In this document: piece by piece, positions 1 through 5,463 of the stretch
How the letters are laid out: each line of letters starts with the position of its first letter
Numbering within the stretch: the first letter of the stretch is position 1
DNA from: Silvanigrellaceae bacterium
GTDB taxonomy: Bacteria > Bdellovibrionota > Oligoflexia > Silvanigrellales > Silvanigrellaceae
Length of the DNA: 5,463 bases
Assembly (NCBI GenBank): GCA_947475135.1
Contig: CANJMU010000060.1
Location: forward strand, 1 to 5,463
Direction of reading: 5' to 3'
Program-made: the position numbers and the translations under genes
The notes under the pieces: generated by a model
Told to the model about the DNA's origin: nothing
What the model saw: only the letters and a program-made list of their open reading frames with translations
Database searches by the model: none

Positions 1-1744
1 CTTCTATCCAATAGGAAAAGTAGTCATCTTTCATATGACTGACGCGAATTTCCAGTGGGGATAAAAAATCACTTCGGTCGTCGCGCAAGTGAATGGTTAA
101 ATAAGCCACACTTTTATCGAGCTTATAATATTTTTGTATTTTTTCTTTTTTGTAATGAAACCATTTTGAATCATGGGAAGAAATCGGAAGTAAATTGATT
201 TTTTTATTTTTAATCGATTCAAATAATTTTGAAGATTCTTCATCAACAAATTTATGGGATTCAATACGCAATTCAAAAGCGCGTCGCCAGCGGCTAATCG
301 CACTTGAGAGCACAATCACAATAAAAAATATTGAGGCAATAATAATACCATCTGGCCGTGCAATAATGTTATCTAAGAATGTATAAAGAAACACTAAGGT
401 AACAATTGCAAAATAAAGAAGTTTTTTGAAATGTTGCTTTCTAAGGGAAGATTTATAATCTTTGAAAAATGAGAGTGTCACCGCAAAAGATGCAGAAAGA
501 ATGAGAGCTAAAACACCTGTGGCGTAAGCGCCAGATTGTGCATTCACATTGGCTTTAAAAATAACAACAATAATGATGCTGATAACTGTCAGTAAGATCA
601 CCAAAGGCTTGCGGATTTCGACCCATTTTGGAGCCATTCCAAAGCGTGGTAAATAACGCGGGATAATCGCCAAAAGTCCTGCCATCGCAGAAGCTCCCGC
701 AAACCACAAAATCACAATGCTAGAAATATCATAGAAAGTTCCATATAAATTTCCAACATATTTATGTGATAAATAGGAAAGAGCCCGTCCTGCGGCTTCT
801 CCGCCATCAGCAACTTGGCTTTGTTTGATGAGTACAGAGGAAACAATACTGGATGTCATCAAATAAAAAGACATAATAATTGCGGCAGCAATCAATAAAT
901 ATTTTGTATTTTTAATACGCACTGTCGGGTAAGCATTCGCTTTTGTTTCAACCCCATTTTCAATCAATGGCATGACTGAAACACCTGTTTCAAATCCGCT
1001 TAAGCCCAAAGCTAGTTTTGGAAAAGCGATGGCACTCATGATAAATAATGAAAAATAATCAACACGGAATTGAGGATCATGAAACCAATTGTCAAACAAA
1101 TAAGGGTGATGAATGACTTCCTGTAAGGCAAAAATAATTGTAATAAAATTTAAAATAAGAAACGGAATAACAACAATGACAGAGACCGTAATGGCTTCGC
1201 GAAGCCCAATATAAAAAACAACTCCAAGCATCACAACTAAAAATAAAGTCACAGAAATGGAAGAATGTCCAACATGATTCGCAAAATAAACGTTTTCGAC
1301 CAGATGGGCGGCGGCATCGCTGGCAGAGAGTGTGATTGTAATAATAAAATCCGTCACAGCAAAAGCAATGAGTGCAATGACAGCTAATTTTCCGTTCCAA
1401 CCTGACAGCAAAGATTCGAGCATAGCAATAGAACCTTGCCCCGTATAAGAACGTTTCGAGACTTCAATGTATGTTGGCACAGCCCCAAAAAGAGTGATGA
1501 AAATAAGCAAGAGTGTTGAAAATGGAGCCAAAGCGCCAACGGCCATCAAGGCAATTCCTGGCTGATAGGCAATGGTCGAGAAATAATCCACACCAGTTAA
1601 ACATAAAACCGAATACCATTTATGGGTTTTTTCATGTTTGTCTATGCGATTTGTAGCCATGTCAGAATGAAAAATAGTTCGCGTGACTTTTGCCAAAGAG
1701 CGAATTGTTTTATAAGTAGCGGTATCTTCAAAGCGCTTTTTCAT
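1..1744 (-). CDS. KimA-like APC-superfamily permease, probable K+ importer (3' end beyond window)
   Basis: 581 codons are open from ATG 1744 to the left edge, so the C-terminus is missing. My translation shows about 12 hydrophobic segments between residues 45 and 481, then a basic soluble tail (ISRWRRAFELR onward), the layout of B. subtilis KimA. Helix 1 has VDYFSTIAYQPG, matching KimA DALSSVAYG, with D53 and Y60 in register. Helix 3 has TDFIITITLSAS, giving D132, T136 and S140. Helix 6 has LSGFETGVSVMP, giving S249 and E252, aligned without gaps to KimA LTGVEAISNAIP. Helix 10 has GAYATGV, giving Y407. These positions correspond to the KimA potassium ligands as I remember them. The role is inferred to be proton-coupled K+ uptake across the inner membrane; an amino-acid substrate remains possible because the wider superfamily is mostly amino-acid permeases. 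ATG 1744 is preceded by AAAAGG at 6-base spacing. It is the last visible gene of the operon, 45 bases after the SCO gene. Confidence 0.8.
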   Translation of the reverse strand, partial: MKKRFEDTATYKTIRSLAKVTRTIFHSDMATNRIDKHEKTHKWYSVLCLTGVDYFSTIAYQPGIALMAVGALAPFSTLLLIFITLFGAVPTYIEVSKRSYTGQGSIAMLESLLSGWNGKLAVIALIAFAVTDFIITITLSASDAAAHLVENVYFANHVGHSSISVTLFLVVMLGVVFYIGLREAITVSVIVVIPFLILNFITIIFALQEVIHHPYLFDNWFHDPQFRVDYFSLFIMSAIAFPKLALGLSGFETGVSVMPLIENGVETKANAYPTVRIKNTKYLLIAAAIIMSFYLMTSSIVSSVLIKQSQVADGGEAAGRALSYLSHKYVGNLYGTFYDISSIVILWFAGASAMAGLLAIIPRYLPRFGMAPKWVEIRKPLVILLTVISIIIVVIFKANVNAQSGAYATGVLALILSASFAVTLSFFKDYKSSLRKQHFKKLLYFAIVTLVFLYTFLDNIIARPDGIIIASIFFIVIVLSSAISRWRRAFELRIESHKFVDEESSKLFESIKNKKINLLPISSHDSKWFHYKKEKIQKYYKLDKSVAYLTIHLRDDRSDFLSPLEIRVSHMKDDYFSYWIE

Positions 1745-1750
1745 TGGGAA

Positions 1751-1756
1751 CCTTTT
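1751..1756 (-). promoter_or_regulatory. Ribosome binding site of the permease
   Basis: On the minus strand the sequence reads AAAAGG, then six bases (TTCCCA), then the ATG at 1744. It is the clearest Shine-Dalgarno site among the downstream operon genes and fixes the permease start. The 45-base gap holding it (1745-1789) has no convincing terminator, so read-through from the SCO gene is expected. Confidence 0.6.
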
Positions 1757-1789
1757 TGTGAAAATGAATTTTCAAATTCGAAGGATTGA

Positions 1790-2506
1790 TTAAAAAAGTG
1801 AAATATATTTTCCGCGAATATTATTAAATCGAGTCATCAAAAATTCTAACTTTTCTTTGAAGGTTAGGTCAATTTTATGATTTAGGGTTGTGTCATACAA
1901 AGCATGAATAAAATCACTTGGTTCGTAAACAGATCCAAACAAATATTTTTTAAATGTCCCGTGAGGATCAATAAAAAATAAGGCTGCACTGTGATTGTAG
2001 AATCCATCTTCCAAAGTGTAATAAAAATTCATAGAGTGGGCCAATTTTTCAGTGTTTTGTCCACTGCCTACAATAAAATCCCATTGAATACTTTTGTTTT
2101 TTACAAGAGGCTTCCATGCTTGTGTCATGAGGTTTGCTTTTTCTGCACTGTCTGTGGGATCAAAGCTGATGGAAACAATATGGAAATTGTTTTTTTTAAG
2201 AATTTCTTCGGGGATCTGATTTAAAGTATCAATTAAATTTCGGAATTGCATGGGACAAAGGCCTGTGCAGCGGAAAAAATTCAATGTTAAAATTAAAACC
2301 TGAGTTTCTTTAAAATAATCTTTGAGTTTTATTTTTTGATTGTTTTGATTTGTAAAATCTAGGTCCAATGGAATTTTTGTATTGAGCTGTTTGTAAATTT
2401 GGCTTCCTGAAACAAGATCTTCCATAGAAACTGTTTGTGAATAGATGTTAAAAGGTAACAAAAAGGTAACAAAAAATAAGAAAATAAATGGAGTGCTGAT
2501 TTTCAT
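1790..2506 (-). CDS. SCO1/SenC-family copper-binding thioredoxin-fold protein, exported
   Basis: 238 residues. Residues 1-23 form a signal peptide (basic start, long aromatic/Leu core, probable cleavage in IYS-QT), so the protein should be periplasmic; no lipobox cysteine is seen. The thioredoxin-like domain carries the SCO copper site: CTGLCP with C80 and C84, plus H172 in the NHSAALFFIDPHG segment 88 residues later, the expected spacing. SCO proteins deliver Cu to, or reduce, the CuA site of cytochrome c oxidase; no oxidase gene is in the window. The last 20 residues (ending RGKYISLF) resemble a degenerate form of the YDPxxGKY tail I recall from other SCO proteins and lack its cysteine. The start is 11 bases after the dehydrogenase stop, with only a weak GAGA at 5-base spacing, so it probably depends on the upstream genes. 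An 11-bp tandem repeat lies in the signal-peptide codons. Confidence 0.9.
   Translation of the reverse strand: MKISTPFIFLFFVTFLLPFNIYSQTVSMEDLVSGSQIYKQLNTKIPLDLDFTNQNNQKIKLKDYFKETQVLILTLNFFRCTGLCPMQFRNLIDTLNQIPEEILKKNNFHIVSISFDPTDSAEKANLMTQAWKPLVKNKSIQWDFIVGSGQNTEKLAHSMNFYYTLEDGFYNHSAALFFIDPHGTFKKYLFGSVYEPSDFIHALYDTTLNHKIDLTFKEKLEFLMTRFNNIRGKYISLF
2451..2472. repeat. Two tandem copies of an 11-bp unit in SCO signal-peptide codons
   Basis: AAAGGTAACAA occurs twice head to tail (2451-2461 and 2462-2472). It encodes part of the hydrophobic core (VTFLLPF) of the SCO signal peptide, the two copies being read in different frames. Since 11 is not a multiple of three, gain or loss of one copy would shift the frame. 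With only two copies, instability is a possibility rather than an expectation. Confidence 0.85.
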
Positions 2507-2517
2507 AAAAATCTCGA

Positions 2518-3339
2518 TTAAGGGGTGTTTTTTCTGTGAACTTTGTAGGTCATTGGGGCTTGAACTGTTGGCATGACAATAATTTCATCTAAATTAACAT
2601 GAGTGGGTTCTTTTAATGCAGAAACAATCGATCGTGCAATATCCGTTGCTGTTAAATATTCGATGCCTTCGTAAACTTGAGCAGCGCGAGTTTCGTCATG
2701 ACGAAATCGAACAAGGCTGAACTCGGTGGAAACCATTCCTGGGGAAATTAAAGTAACGCGAACGTTACAAGAATGCATTTCTTGTCTTAAAGATAAAGTA
2801 AATGCACGAACAGCATATTTTGTCGCACAATAAATAGAGCCATTTTCGTAGGCGAAATGACTGGCAATGCTTCCCAAATGAATCATATGGCCCGATTTTT
2901 TCTGTTCCATAAAACGACCGCAGTAACGTGATATTTTTGCCATAGATTTTACATTGGTATCAATCATTTCATCGATATCAATATCTAAAAGTTCTGTAAC
3001 TTTACTGCGACCACGCGCAAGTCCTGCATTATTGATTAAAATATCACACTCAAAAACTTTATCTTCAAATAATTGAATGAGTTTTTTAGAGTTGTTGACA
3101 TCAATTTCATAAATAGAAACTGTAATATTTGGAAATTCTTTTTTAAAATGATCTTGAATTTCTTTCAAACGATCGCCGCGGCGCGCCAAAAGCCTGAGAT
3201 GACAGCCTTCTTGCGCAAGCAAAACAGCCGTAGCAAGCCCAATACCAGAGCTCGCCCCAGTCACAAGGGCTGTTTTATTTTGAAGCGAGAGTAGGGAATG
3301 TTTTGAATGCTCATTTAATATTTCTTGAATTAAATTCAT
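2518..3339 (-). CDS. YdfG-like NADP-dependent short-chain dehydrogenase (SDR)
   Basis: 273 residues from ATG 3339. Classical SDR: nucleotide motif TGASSGIG at 27-34, ARR at 52-54 (arginines expected to favour NADP(H)), NNAG at 103-106, and the catalytic tetrad N129, S157, Y170, K174 (YCATK). SPGMVSTEFSLVRF near 200-212 and the C-terminal MPTVQAP...VHR resemble E. coli YdfG, a reductase/dehydrogenase of 3-hydroxy acids such as L-allo-threonine and 3-hydroxypropionate; the substrate here is not determined. An open frame runs back to 3426, but those extra 29 codons overlap the aminomutase gene out of frame and look unlike an SDR. ATG 3339 overlaps the aminomutase stop as ATGA, so I chose it; only a weak GAGA precedes it. 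Even so, about 22 residues come before the Rossmann fold, whereas YdfG begins almost directly with it. The protein is expected to be cytoplasmic. Confidence 0.9.
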   Translation of the reverse strand: MNLIQEILNEHSKHSLLSLQNKTALVTGASSGIGLATAVLLAQEGCHLRLLARRGDRLKEIQDHFKKEFPNITVSIYEIDVNNSKKLIQLFEDKVFECDILINNAGLARGRSKVTELLDIDIDEMIDTNVKSMAKISRYCGRFMEQKKSGHMIHLGSIASHFAYENGSIYCATKYAVRAFTLSLRQEMHSCNVRVTLISPGMVSTEFSLVRFRHDETRAAQVYEGIEYLTATDIARSIVSALKEPTHVNLDEIIVMPTVQAPMTYKVHRKNTP

Positions 3340-4475
3340 AAAATGTTCTCGTTTGTAGGGGGGCTGTTTTTTTTGGGATAAGTGACAATAACTGTTTCCT
3401 TTGTCAGAGGACTTTGAAATTCCCATGTTGTGGAATTGATTTTTTTGTAAGGGGAATTTTTAAGAGAAATTTTTCCCAAGCCCTGAGGCAAATCTAACAT
3501 AAAATCGGGGATGCACAAACCAGATAATTTCCCCCTTAAATTTTCATATAAATGAAGAGCTTCTTCTAATTCAACACGGAAATGTTCTGTGCCTTGGGCC
3601 AAGTCTAAATAATGCAGATAGTAAGGTTTAATAGAATTTTCAACAGCGGTTTCGAACAATAATTTTAATTGTTCGAAAGAATCATTCACATTTTTTAATA
3701 AAACGCTTTGCAGCAGTATTGGGAATCCGCTTTTAGAAAAGAATTTTATTGCATCTTTGGCATTGTCTGTGAATTCTGCATGGGAGTTGATGTGGCACAC
3801 CATCCAAATTTGATGTTTGGATTTTTGAAAAATATTGAGCAAGGTTTCATTGATTCGAGACGGCAAGACTGTGAATATTCGCGTATGAAAACGAATGATT
3901 TTAAGATGTGGAATATCGTTAAAAAGAAGGATAATATTTTCCAATTGTTTGTCCGTTAAAACTAAAGGGTCACCACCAGTCACAATCACTTCCCAAATTT
4001 CAGTGTGATTTTTAATGTATTCCATCGCACTTAAAATTTCTTTTTCATGGAGATTATTTTCGCAATGGGAAACCTGATTTTTACGAAAACAAAAACGACA
4101 ATACACAGCACAAAGTAACGTCGGTTTGAATAAGACCCGATTTGGATAACGATGAACAATCCCTTTGATGGGCTCGTGTTTTTTATCGCCAATAGGATCT
4201 TCCAGCTCTTCTGGGAAAATATGAAGTTCACTTTCAGACGGTATAAATTGATTGGAAATTGATTTTTCTTGGTTTTGAATTTCTGAAACAAATTGTTGGG
4301 GAACTCGTGTGGAAAAGAATTTTTGTGTTTTTTGAATGACAGGAATATCTTTTTCTTGAATTAGTTTTTTGGCAAGAAGTTGATTGGTAGAAATAAGACC
4401 TTGGGACAATTCTTTTGCCCAAGTGGATTTCTGAGAAGCGATAGAAGTTGCAGAAGTGACATTTTTTAGTTTCAT
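3336..4475 (-). CDS. kamA: KamA-family radical SAM/PLP enzyme, lysine 2,3-aminomutase type
   Basis: 379 residues. The family converts L-lysine to L-beta-lysine using an iron-sulfur cluster, S-adenosylmethionine and PLP. HRYPNRVLF at 108-116 leads into the cluster motif CAVYCRFC (C122, C126, C129); R131 matches the substrate-carboxylate arginine; TGGDPL at 166-171 is the SAM-side glycine motif. LDLAQGTEHF gives D291 and LDLPQGLGK gives D328 and the PLP lysine K335. The 37- and 7-residue spacings equal those of D293, D330 and K337 in the clostridial enzyme, as I recall them. EpmB, which modifies EF-P-bound lysine, has Glu at the second Asp position, so the free-lysine type is favoured but not proven. 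Only 44 residues follow K335, and the cysteine-rich C-terminal tail of full-length (about 416 aa) aminomutases is absent. The ATG overlaps the surE stop as ATGA and has no clear Shine-Dalgarno, implying translational coupling. Confidence 0.88.
   Translation of the reverse strand: MKLKNVTSATSIASQKSTWAKELSQGLISTNQLLAKKLIQEKDIPVIQKTQKFFSTRVPQQFVSEIQNQEKSISNQFIPSESELHIFPEELEDPIGDKKHEPIKGIVHRYPNRVLFKPTLLCAVYCRFCFRKNQVSHCENNLHEKEILSAMEYIKNHTEIWEVIVTGGDPLVLTDKQLENIILLFNDIPHLKIIRFHTRIFTVLPSRINETLLNIFQKSKHQIWMVCHINSHAEFTDNAKDAIKFFSKSGFPILLQSVLLKNVNDSFEQLKLLFETAVENSIKPYYLHYLDLAQGTEHFRVELEEALHLYENLRGKLSGLCIPDFMLDLPQGLGKISLKNSPYKKINSTTWEFQSPLTKETVIVTYPKKNSPPTNENIL
3650..3678. repeat. 11-bp perfect inverted repeat inside kamA
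   Basis: TTTCGAACAAT at 3650-3660 is the exact reverse complement of ATTGTTCGAAA at 3668-3678, with a 7-base AT-rich loop between. The kamA mRNA could form an 11-bp stem here. It falls on codons for the FEQLKLLFE segment, where Phe-Glu (TTC GAA) occurs twice, which explains part of the symmetry. It is not followed by a T-run in the transcribed direction, so it is not a terminator. Confidence 0.85.
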
Positions 4476-5245
4476 AAGATTAAATTTGAAAAATGAGACT
4501 CCAGCTTTTTGTTACTTAAAGTACTACTTTGTTTTGCTTGCACAAAGCTTAGTGTGGCAAAACCATTGGAAACATAAGAGACATCTTGGGATGAATCCGT
4601 TGGTTCCACGCGTTCCATACCACCGATTAAATAAATATTTAAGTACTTTTGTTTTTGTGTTGATATTTCTTCGATATGTGGGACATAAAGGGATTTTCCT
4701 TGGCAGTCTGCAACACGCACGCCTTTAGGGTCTAGAGGAACATTCACATTCAAGATTTCTAACTCAGGCCAAGAAAACTCTTTTGATTTTTCTAAAATAG
4801 ACCCGATTAACTTTGCAGTTTTTAGAAAACCCTGTGCACATTTTTCAGTATTTGCATCAAAGGTGTCCATCGAAACAGCAATCGCTTTATACCCAAGCAA
4901 TGCGGCTTCTGTCGCAGCCCCAACTGTTCCACTGTAATTGACGTCAATGCCGACGTTAAATCCATGATTGATGCCCGACACCACATAATCCACCTTCCAG
5001 TCTTTCAGAATGCAGGAAAGGCCAATTGCAATGCTATCTGCAGGGGTTCCGTGGACCGCATAAATGTCTTCGTTGATTTGATTCACTTGAATTGCCGCGT
5101 AAAAGGACATGGCATGGGATTTTGCGCTTTGTTGAAAAGCCGGTGCGGCAATTTTGACATCATGTCCGAGATCTTTCAAACAGCGATACAATATTTGTAT
5201 CCCTTGTGCTTGATAACCGTCATCATTGGTGAGGAGAATTCTCAT
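4472..5245 (-). CDS. surE: SurE 5'/3'-nucleotidase (survival protein SurE)
   Basis: 257 residues, normal for the family. SurE is a cytoplasmic, divalent-metal-dependent phosphatase that removes phosphate from nucleoside monophosphates and is linked to stationary-phase survival. The N-terminus MRILLTNDDGY carries the metal-binding D8 and D9. APAFQQSAKS supplies S40, HGTPADS follows at 65-71, and SGINHGFNVGIDVNYSGTVGAATE at 90-113 contains N93 and the family signature. NVNVP is at 166-170 and the usual C-terminal strand is present (YVSNGFATLSF). The frame is open back to 5332, but the family begins at MRILLTNDDG, and AAGGA lies 10 bases before that ATG, so 5245 is the start. It heads the leftward operon and overlaps kamA by ATGA. 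In enteric bacteria surE is similarly coupled to pcm; here kamA takes that place. No promoter is obvious; it must lie within the divergent gene. Confidence 0.95.
   Translation of the reverse strand: MRILLTNDDGYQAQGIQILYRCLKDLGHDVKIAAPAFQQSAKSHAMSFYAAIQVNQINEDIYAVHGTPADSIAIGLSCILKDWKVDYVVSGINHGFNVGIDVNYSGTVGAATEAALLGYKAIAVSMDTFDANTEKCAQGFLKTAKLIGSILEKSKEFSWPELEILNVNVPLDPKGVRVADCQGKSLYVPHIEEISTQKQKYLNIYLIGGMERVEPTDSSQDVSYVSNGFATLSFVQAKQSSTLSNKKLESHFSNLIL
5185..5201. promoter_or_regulatory. Possible operator palindrome inside surE, upstream of the divergent gene
   Basis: GATACAA (5185-5191) and TTGTATC (5195-5201) are perfect 7-bp inverted arms around TAT. The centre is about 53 bases before the plus-strand ATG 5246 and includes TACAAT, which resembles a -10 element. 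No good -35 stands 16-18 bases upstream (a TTGACA at 5154-5159 is 27 bases away). The symmetry is certain; a regulatory role is a guess. Confidence 0.25.
5231..5236 (+). promoter_or_regulatory. Ribosome binding site of the divergent exported protein, within surE
   Basis: GAGGAG ends nine bases before ATG 5246 on the plus strand and supports that start. It lies wholly within the first codons of surE on the other strand. It partly overlaps a 10-bp palindrome, GAGAATTCTC (5234-5243). Confidence 0.6.
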
Positions 5246-5463
5246 ATGCGTGCCGTCCTTGTCTTTGTTTCGTTGATGTTTCTTTACTACCAAACTGTTT
5301 TGGCGGATTCTTTGTTGTTCCAAAAAATACAAGAAAATTCAATCACCGATCTGAAAAAATGGATGACATGGTTTACAGAAACTCCACATTCGATGGGATC
5401 TTTTGCTCAAAAAAAAATTTCTGAAGATTTGATTTTATTTTTTAAAAATTTAGTGTTGGAAAC
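5246..5463 (+). CDS. Exported protein, N-terminus only; possible M28-type metallopeptidase
   Basis: 72 codons are open from ATG 5246 to the right edge, so the gene is cut by the window. The start begins with MRAVLVFVSLMFLYY and ends the signal region in TVLA-DS, a good signal peptide with predicted cleavage after A20, so the mature protein should be periplasmic or secreted. The next part includes TETPHSMGS followed by a helix ending FFKNLVLET. This resembles the PHPxGSxxN...L region near the N-terminus of M28 aminopeptidase-like proteins; the zinc ligands would lie beyond the window, so the family call is tentative. GAGGAG at 9-base spacing supports ATG 5246; an internal ATG at codon 11 would destroy the signal peptide. 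It is transcribed away from surE with no intergenic DNA between the two starts. Confidence 0.7.
   Translation, partial: MRAVLVFVSLMFLYYQTVLADSLLFQKIQENSITDLKKWMTWFTETPHSMGSFAQKKISEDLILFFKNLVLE
5256..5260 (-). promoter_or_regulatory. Ribosome binding site of surE, within the divergent gene
   Basis: On the minus strand AAGGA is followed by ten bases and then ATG 5245. It decides for the MRILLTNDDG start over the longer open frame. It lies inside codons 4-5 of the plus-strand gene. Confidence 0.55.

Noticed and set aside
195..386. Short plus-strand open frame opposite the permease C-terminus
   Set aside because: It is antisense to a coding region with good protein support and has no recognisable motif.
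1092..1400. 102-codon minus-strand open frame rich in Cys, Phe and Tyr
   Set aside because: It is a shadow of the permease, which reads through the same DNA with coherent membrane helices and conserved motifs.
1759..1774. TGAAAAT-GA-ATTTTCA inverted repeat between the SCO gene and the permease
   Set aside because: The 2-base loop and pure AT arms cannot make a stable terminator; AT-rich spacers often show such symmetry.
2742..2768. Terminator-like hairpin on the minus strand (GTAACG-TTCG-CGTTAC followed by TTTAATTT) inside the SDR gene
   Set aside because: It encodes the conserved NVRVTLISPG segment, the stem is only 6 bp and the T-run is interrupted, so it is probably a codon coincidence.
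3171..3187. GC-rich patch with a 10-bp palindrome (CGCCGCGGCG) in AT-rich DNA
   Set aside because: It encodes the ARRGDR segment of the dehydrogenase's cofactor site; arginine, alanine and glycine codons explain it.
3340..3426. Upstream extension of the dehydrogenase frame (MGISKSSDKG...)
   Set aside because: It overlaps the 3' end of kamA out of frame, is not SDR-like, and the ATGA overlap at 3339-3336 gives a better start.
3802..3826. 7-bp inverted repeat followed by TTTTT on the plus strand, resembling a terminator
   Set aside because: It lies inside kamA on the opposite strand, and no plus-strand gene ends there.
5154..5192. TTGACA (5154) with TACAAT (5187) as a plus-strand promoter
   Set aside because: The spacer is 27 bases, too long for a sigma-70 promoter.
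5246..5332. Upstream extension of the surE frame (MYFLEQQRIR...)
   Set aside because: SurE proteins begin at MRILLTNDDG, a Shine-Dalgarno site precedes that ATG, and the extension lies antisense to the signal-peptide gene.

Overview
The window is AT-rich bacterial DNA and almost entirely coding. It holds five genes on the minus strand, read from right to left, and the first 218 bases of a sixth gene on the plus strand. An exported SCO-type copper protein, Shine-Dalgarno sites and cleavable signal peptides point to a respiring Gram-negative bacterium. A low-GC member of the Bdellovibrionota or a neighbouring proteobacterial lineage would fit, but that is a guess from overall character. No rRNA, tRNA, CRISPR array, insertion sequence or convincing terminator is visible, and no stretch over 300 bases lacks a gene.

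Minus-strand layout in order of transcription: surE nucleotidase (5245-4472), a lysine 2,3-aminomutase-type radical SAM/PLP enzyme (4475-3336), a YdfG-like short-chain dehydrogenase (3339-2518), a SCO-family protein (2506-1790), and a 12-helix APC-superfamily permease resembling the potassium transporter KimA (1744 to beyond the left edge). The first three genes are joined by two ATGA stop/start overlaps. The SCO gene follows after 11 bases and the permease after 45 bases. This is the layout of a single operon. The 45-base gap has no convincing terminator.

On the right, the surE start codon lies back to back with the start of a plus-strand gene at 5246 (shared sequence CATATG). Each gene therefore has its ribosome binding site inside, or overlapping, the other's coding sequence. 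The rightward product is exported, and its visible N-terminus resembles M28-type metallopeptidases.

The genes do not form one known pathway. Two of them could meet in osmotic adaptation: the aminomutase has the residues expected for making beta-lysine from free lysine, and the permease keeps nearly all the residues reported to bind potassium in KimA. That link is inference. Structural oddities include an 11-bp perfect inverted repeat inside the aminomutase gene, a 7-bp-arm palindrome inside surE about 45 bases before the divergent gene, and an 11-bp tandem duplication in the SCO signal-peptide codons.
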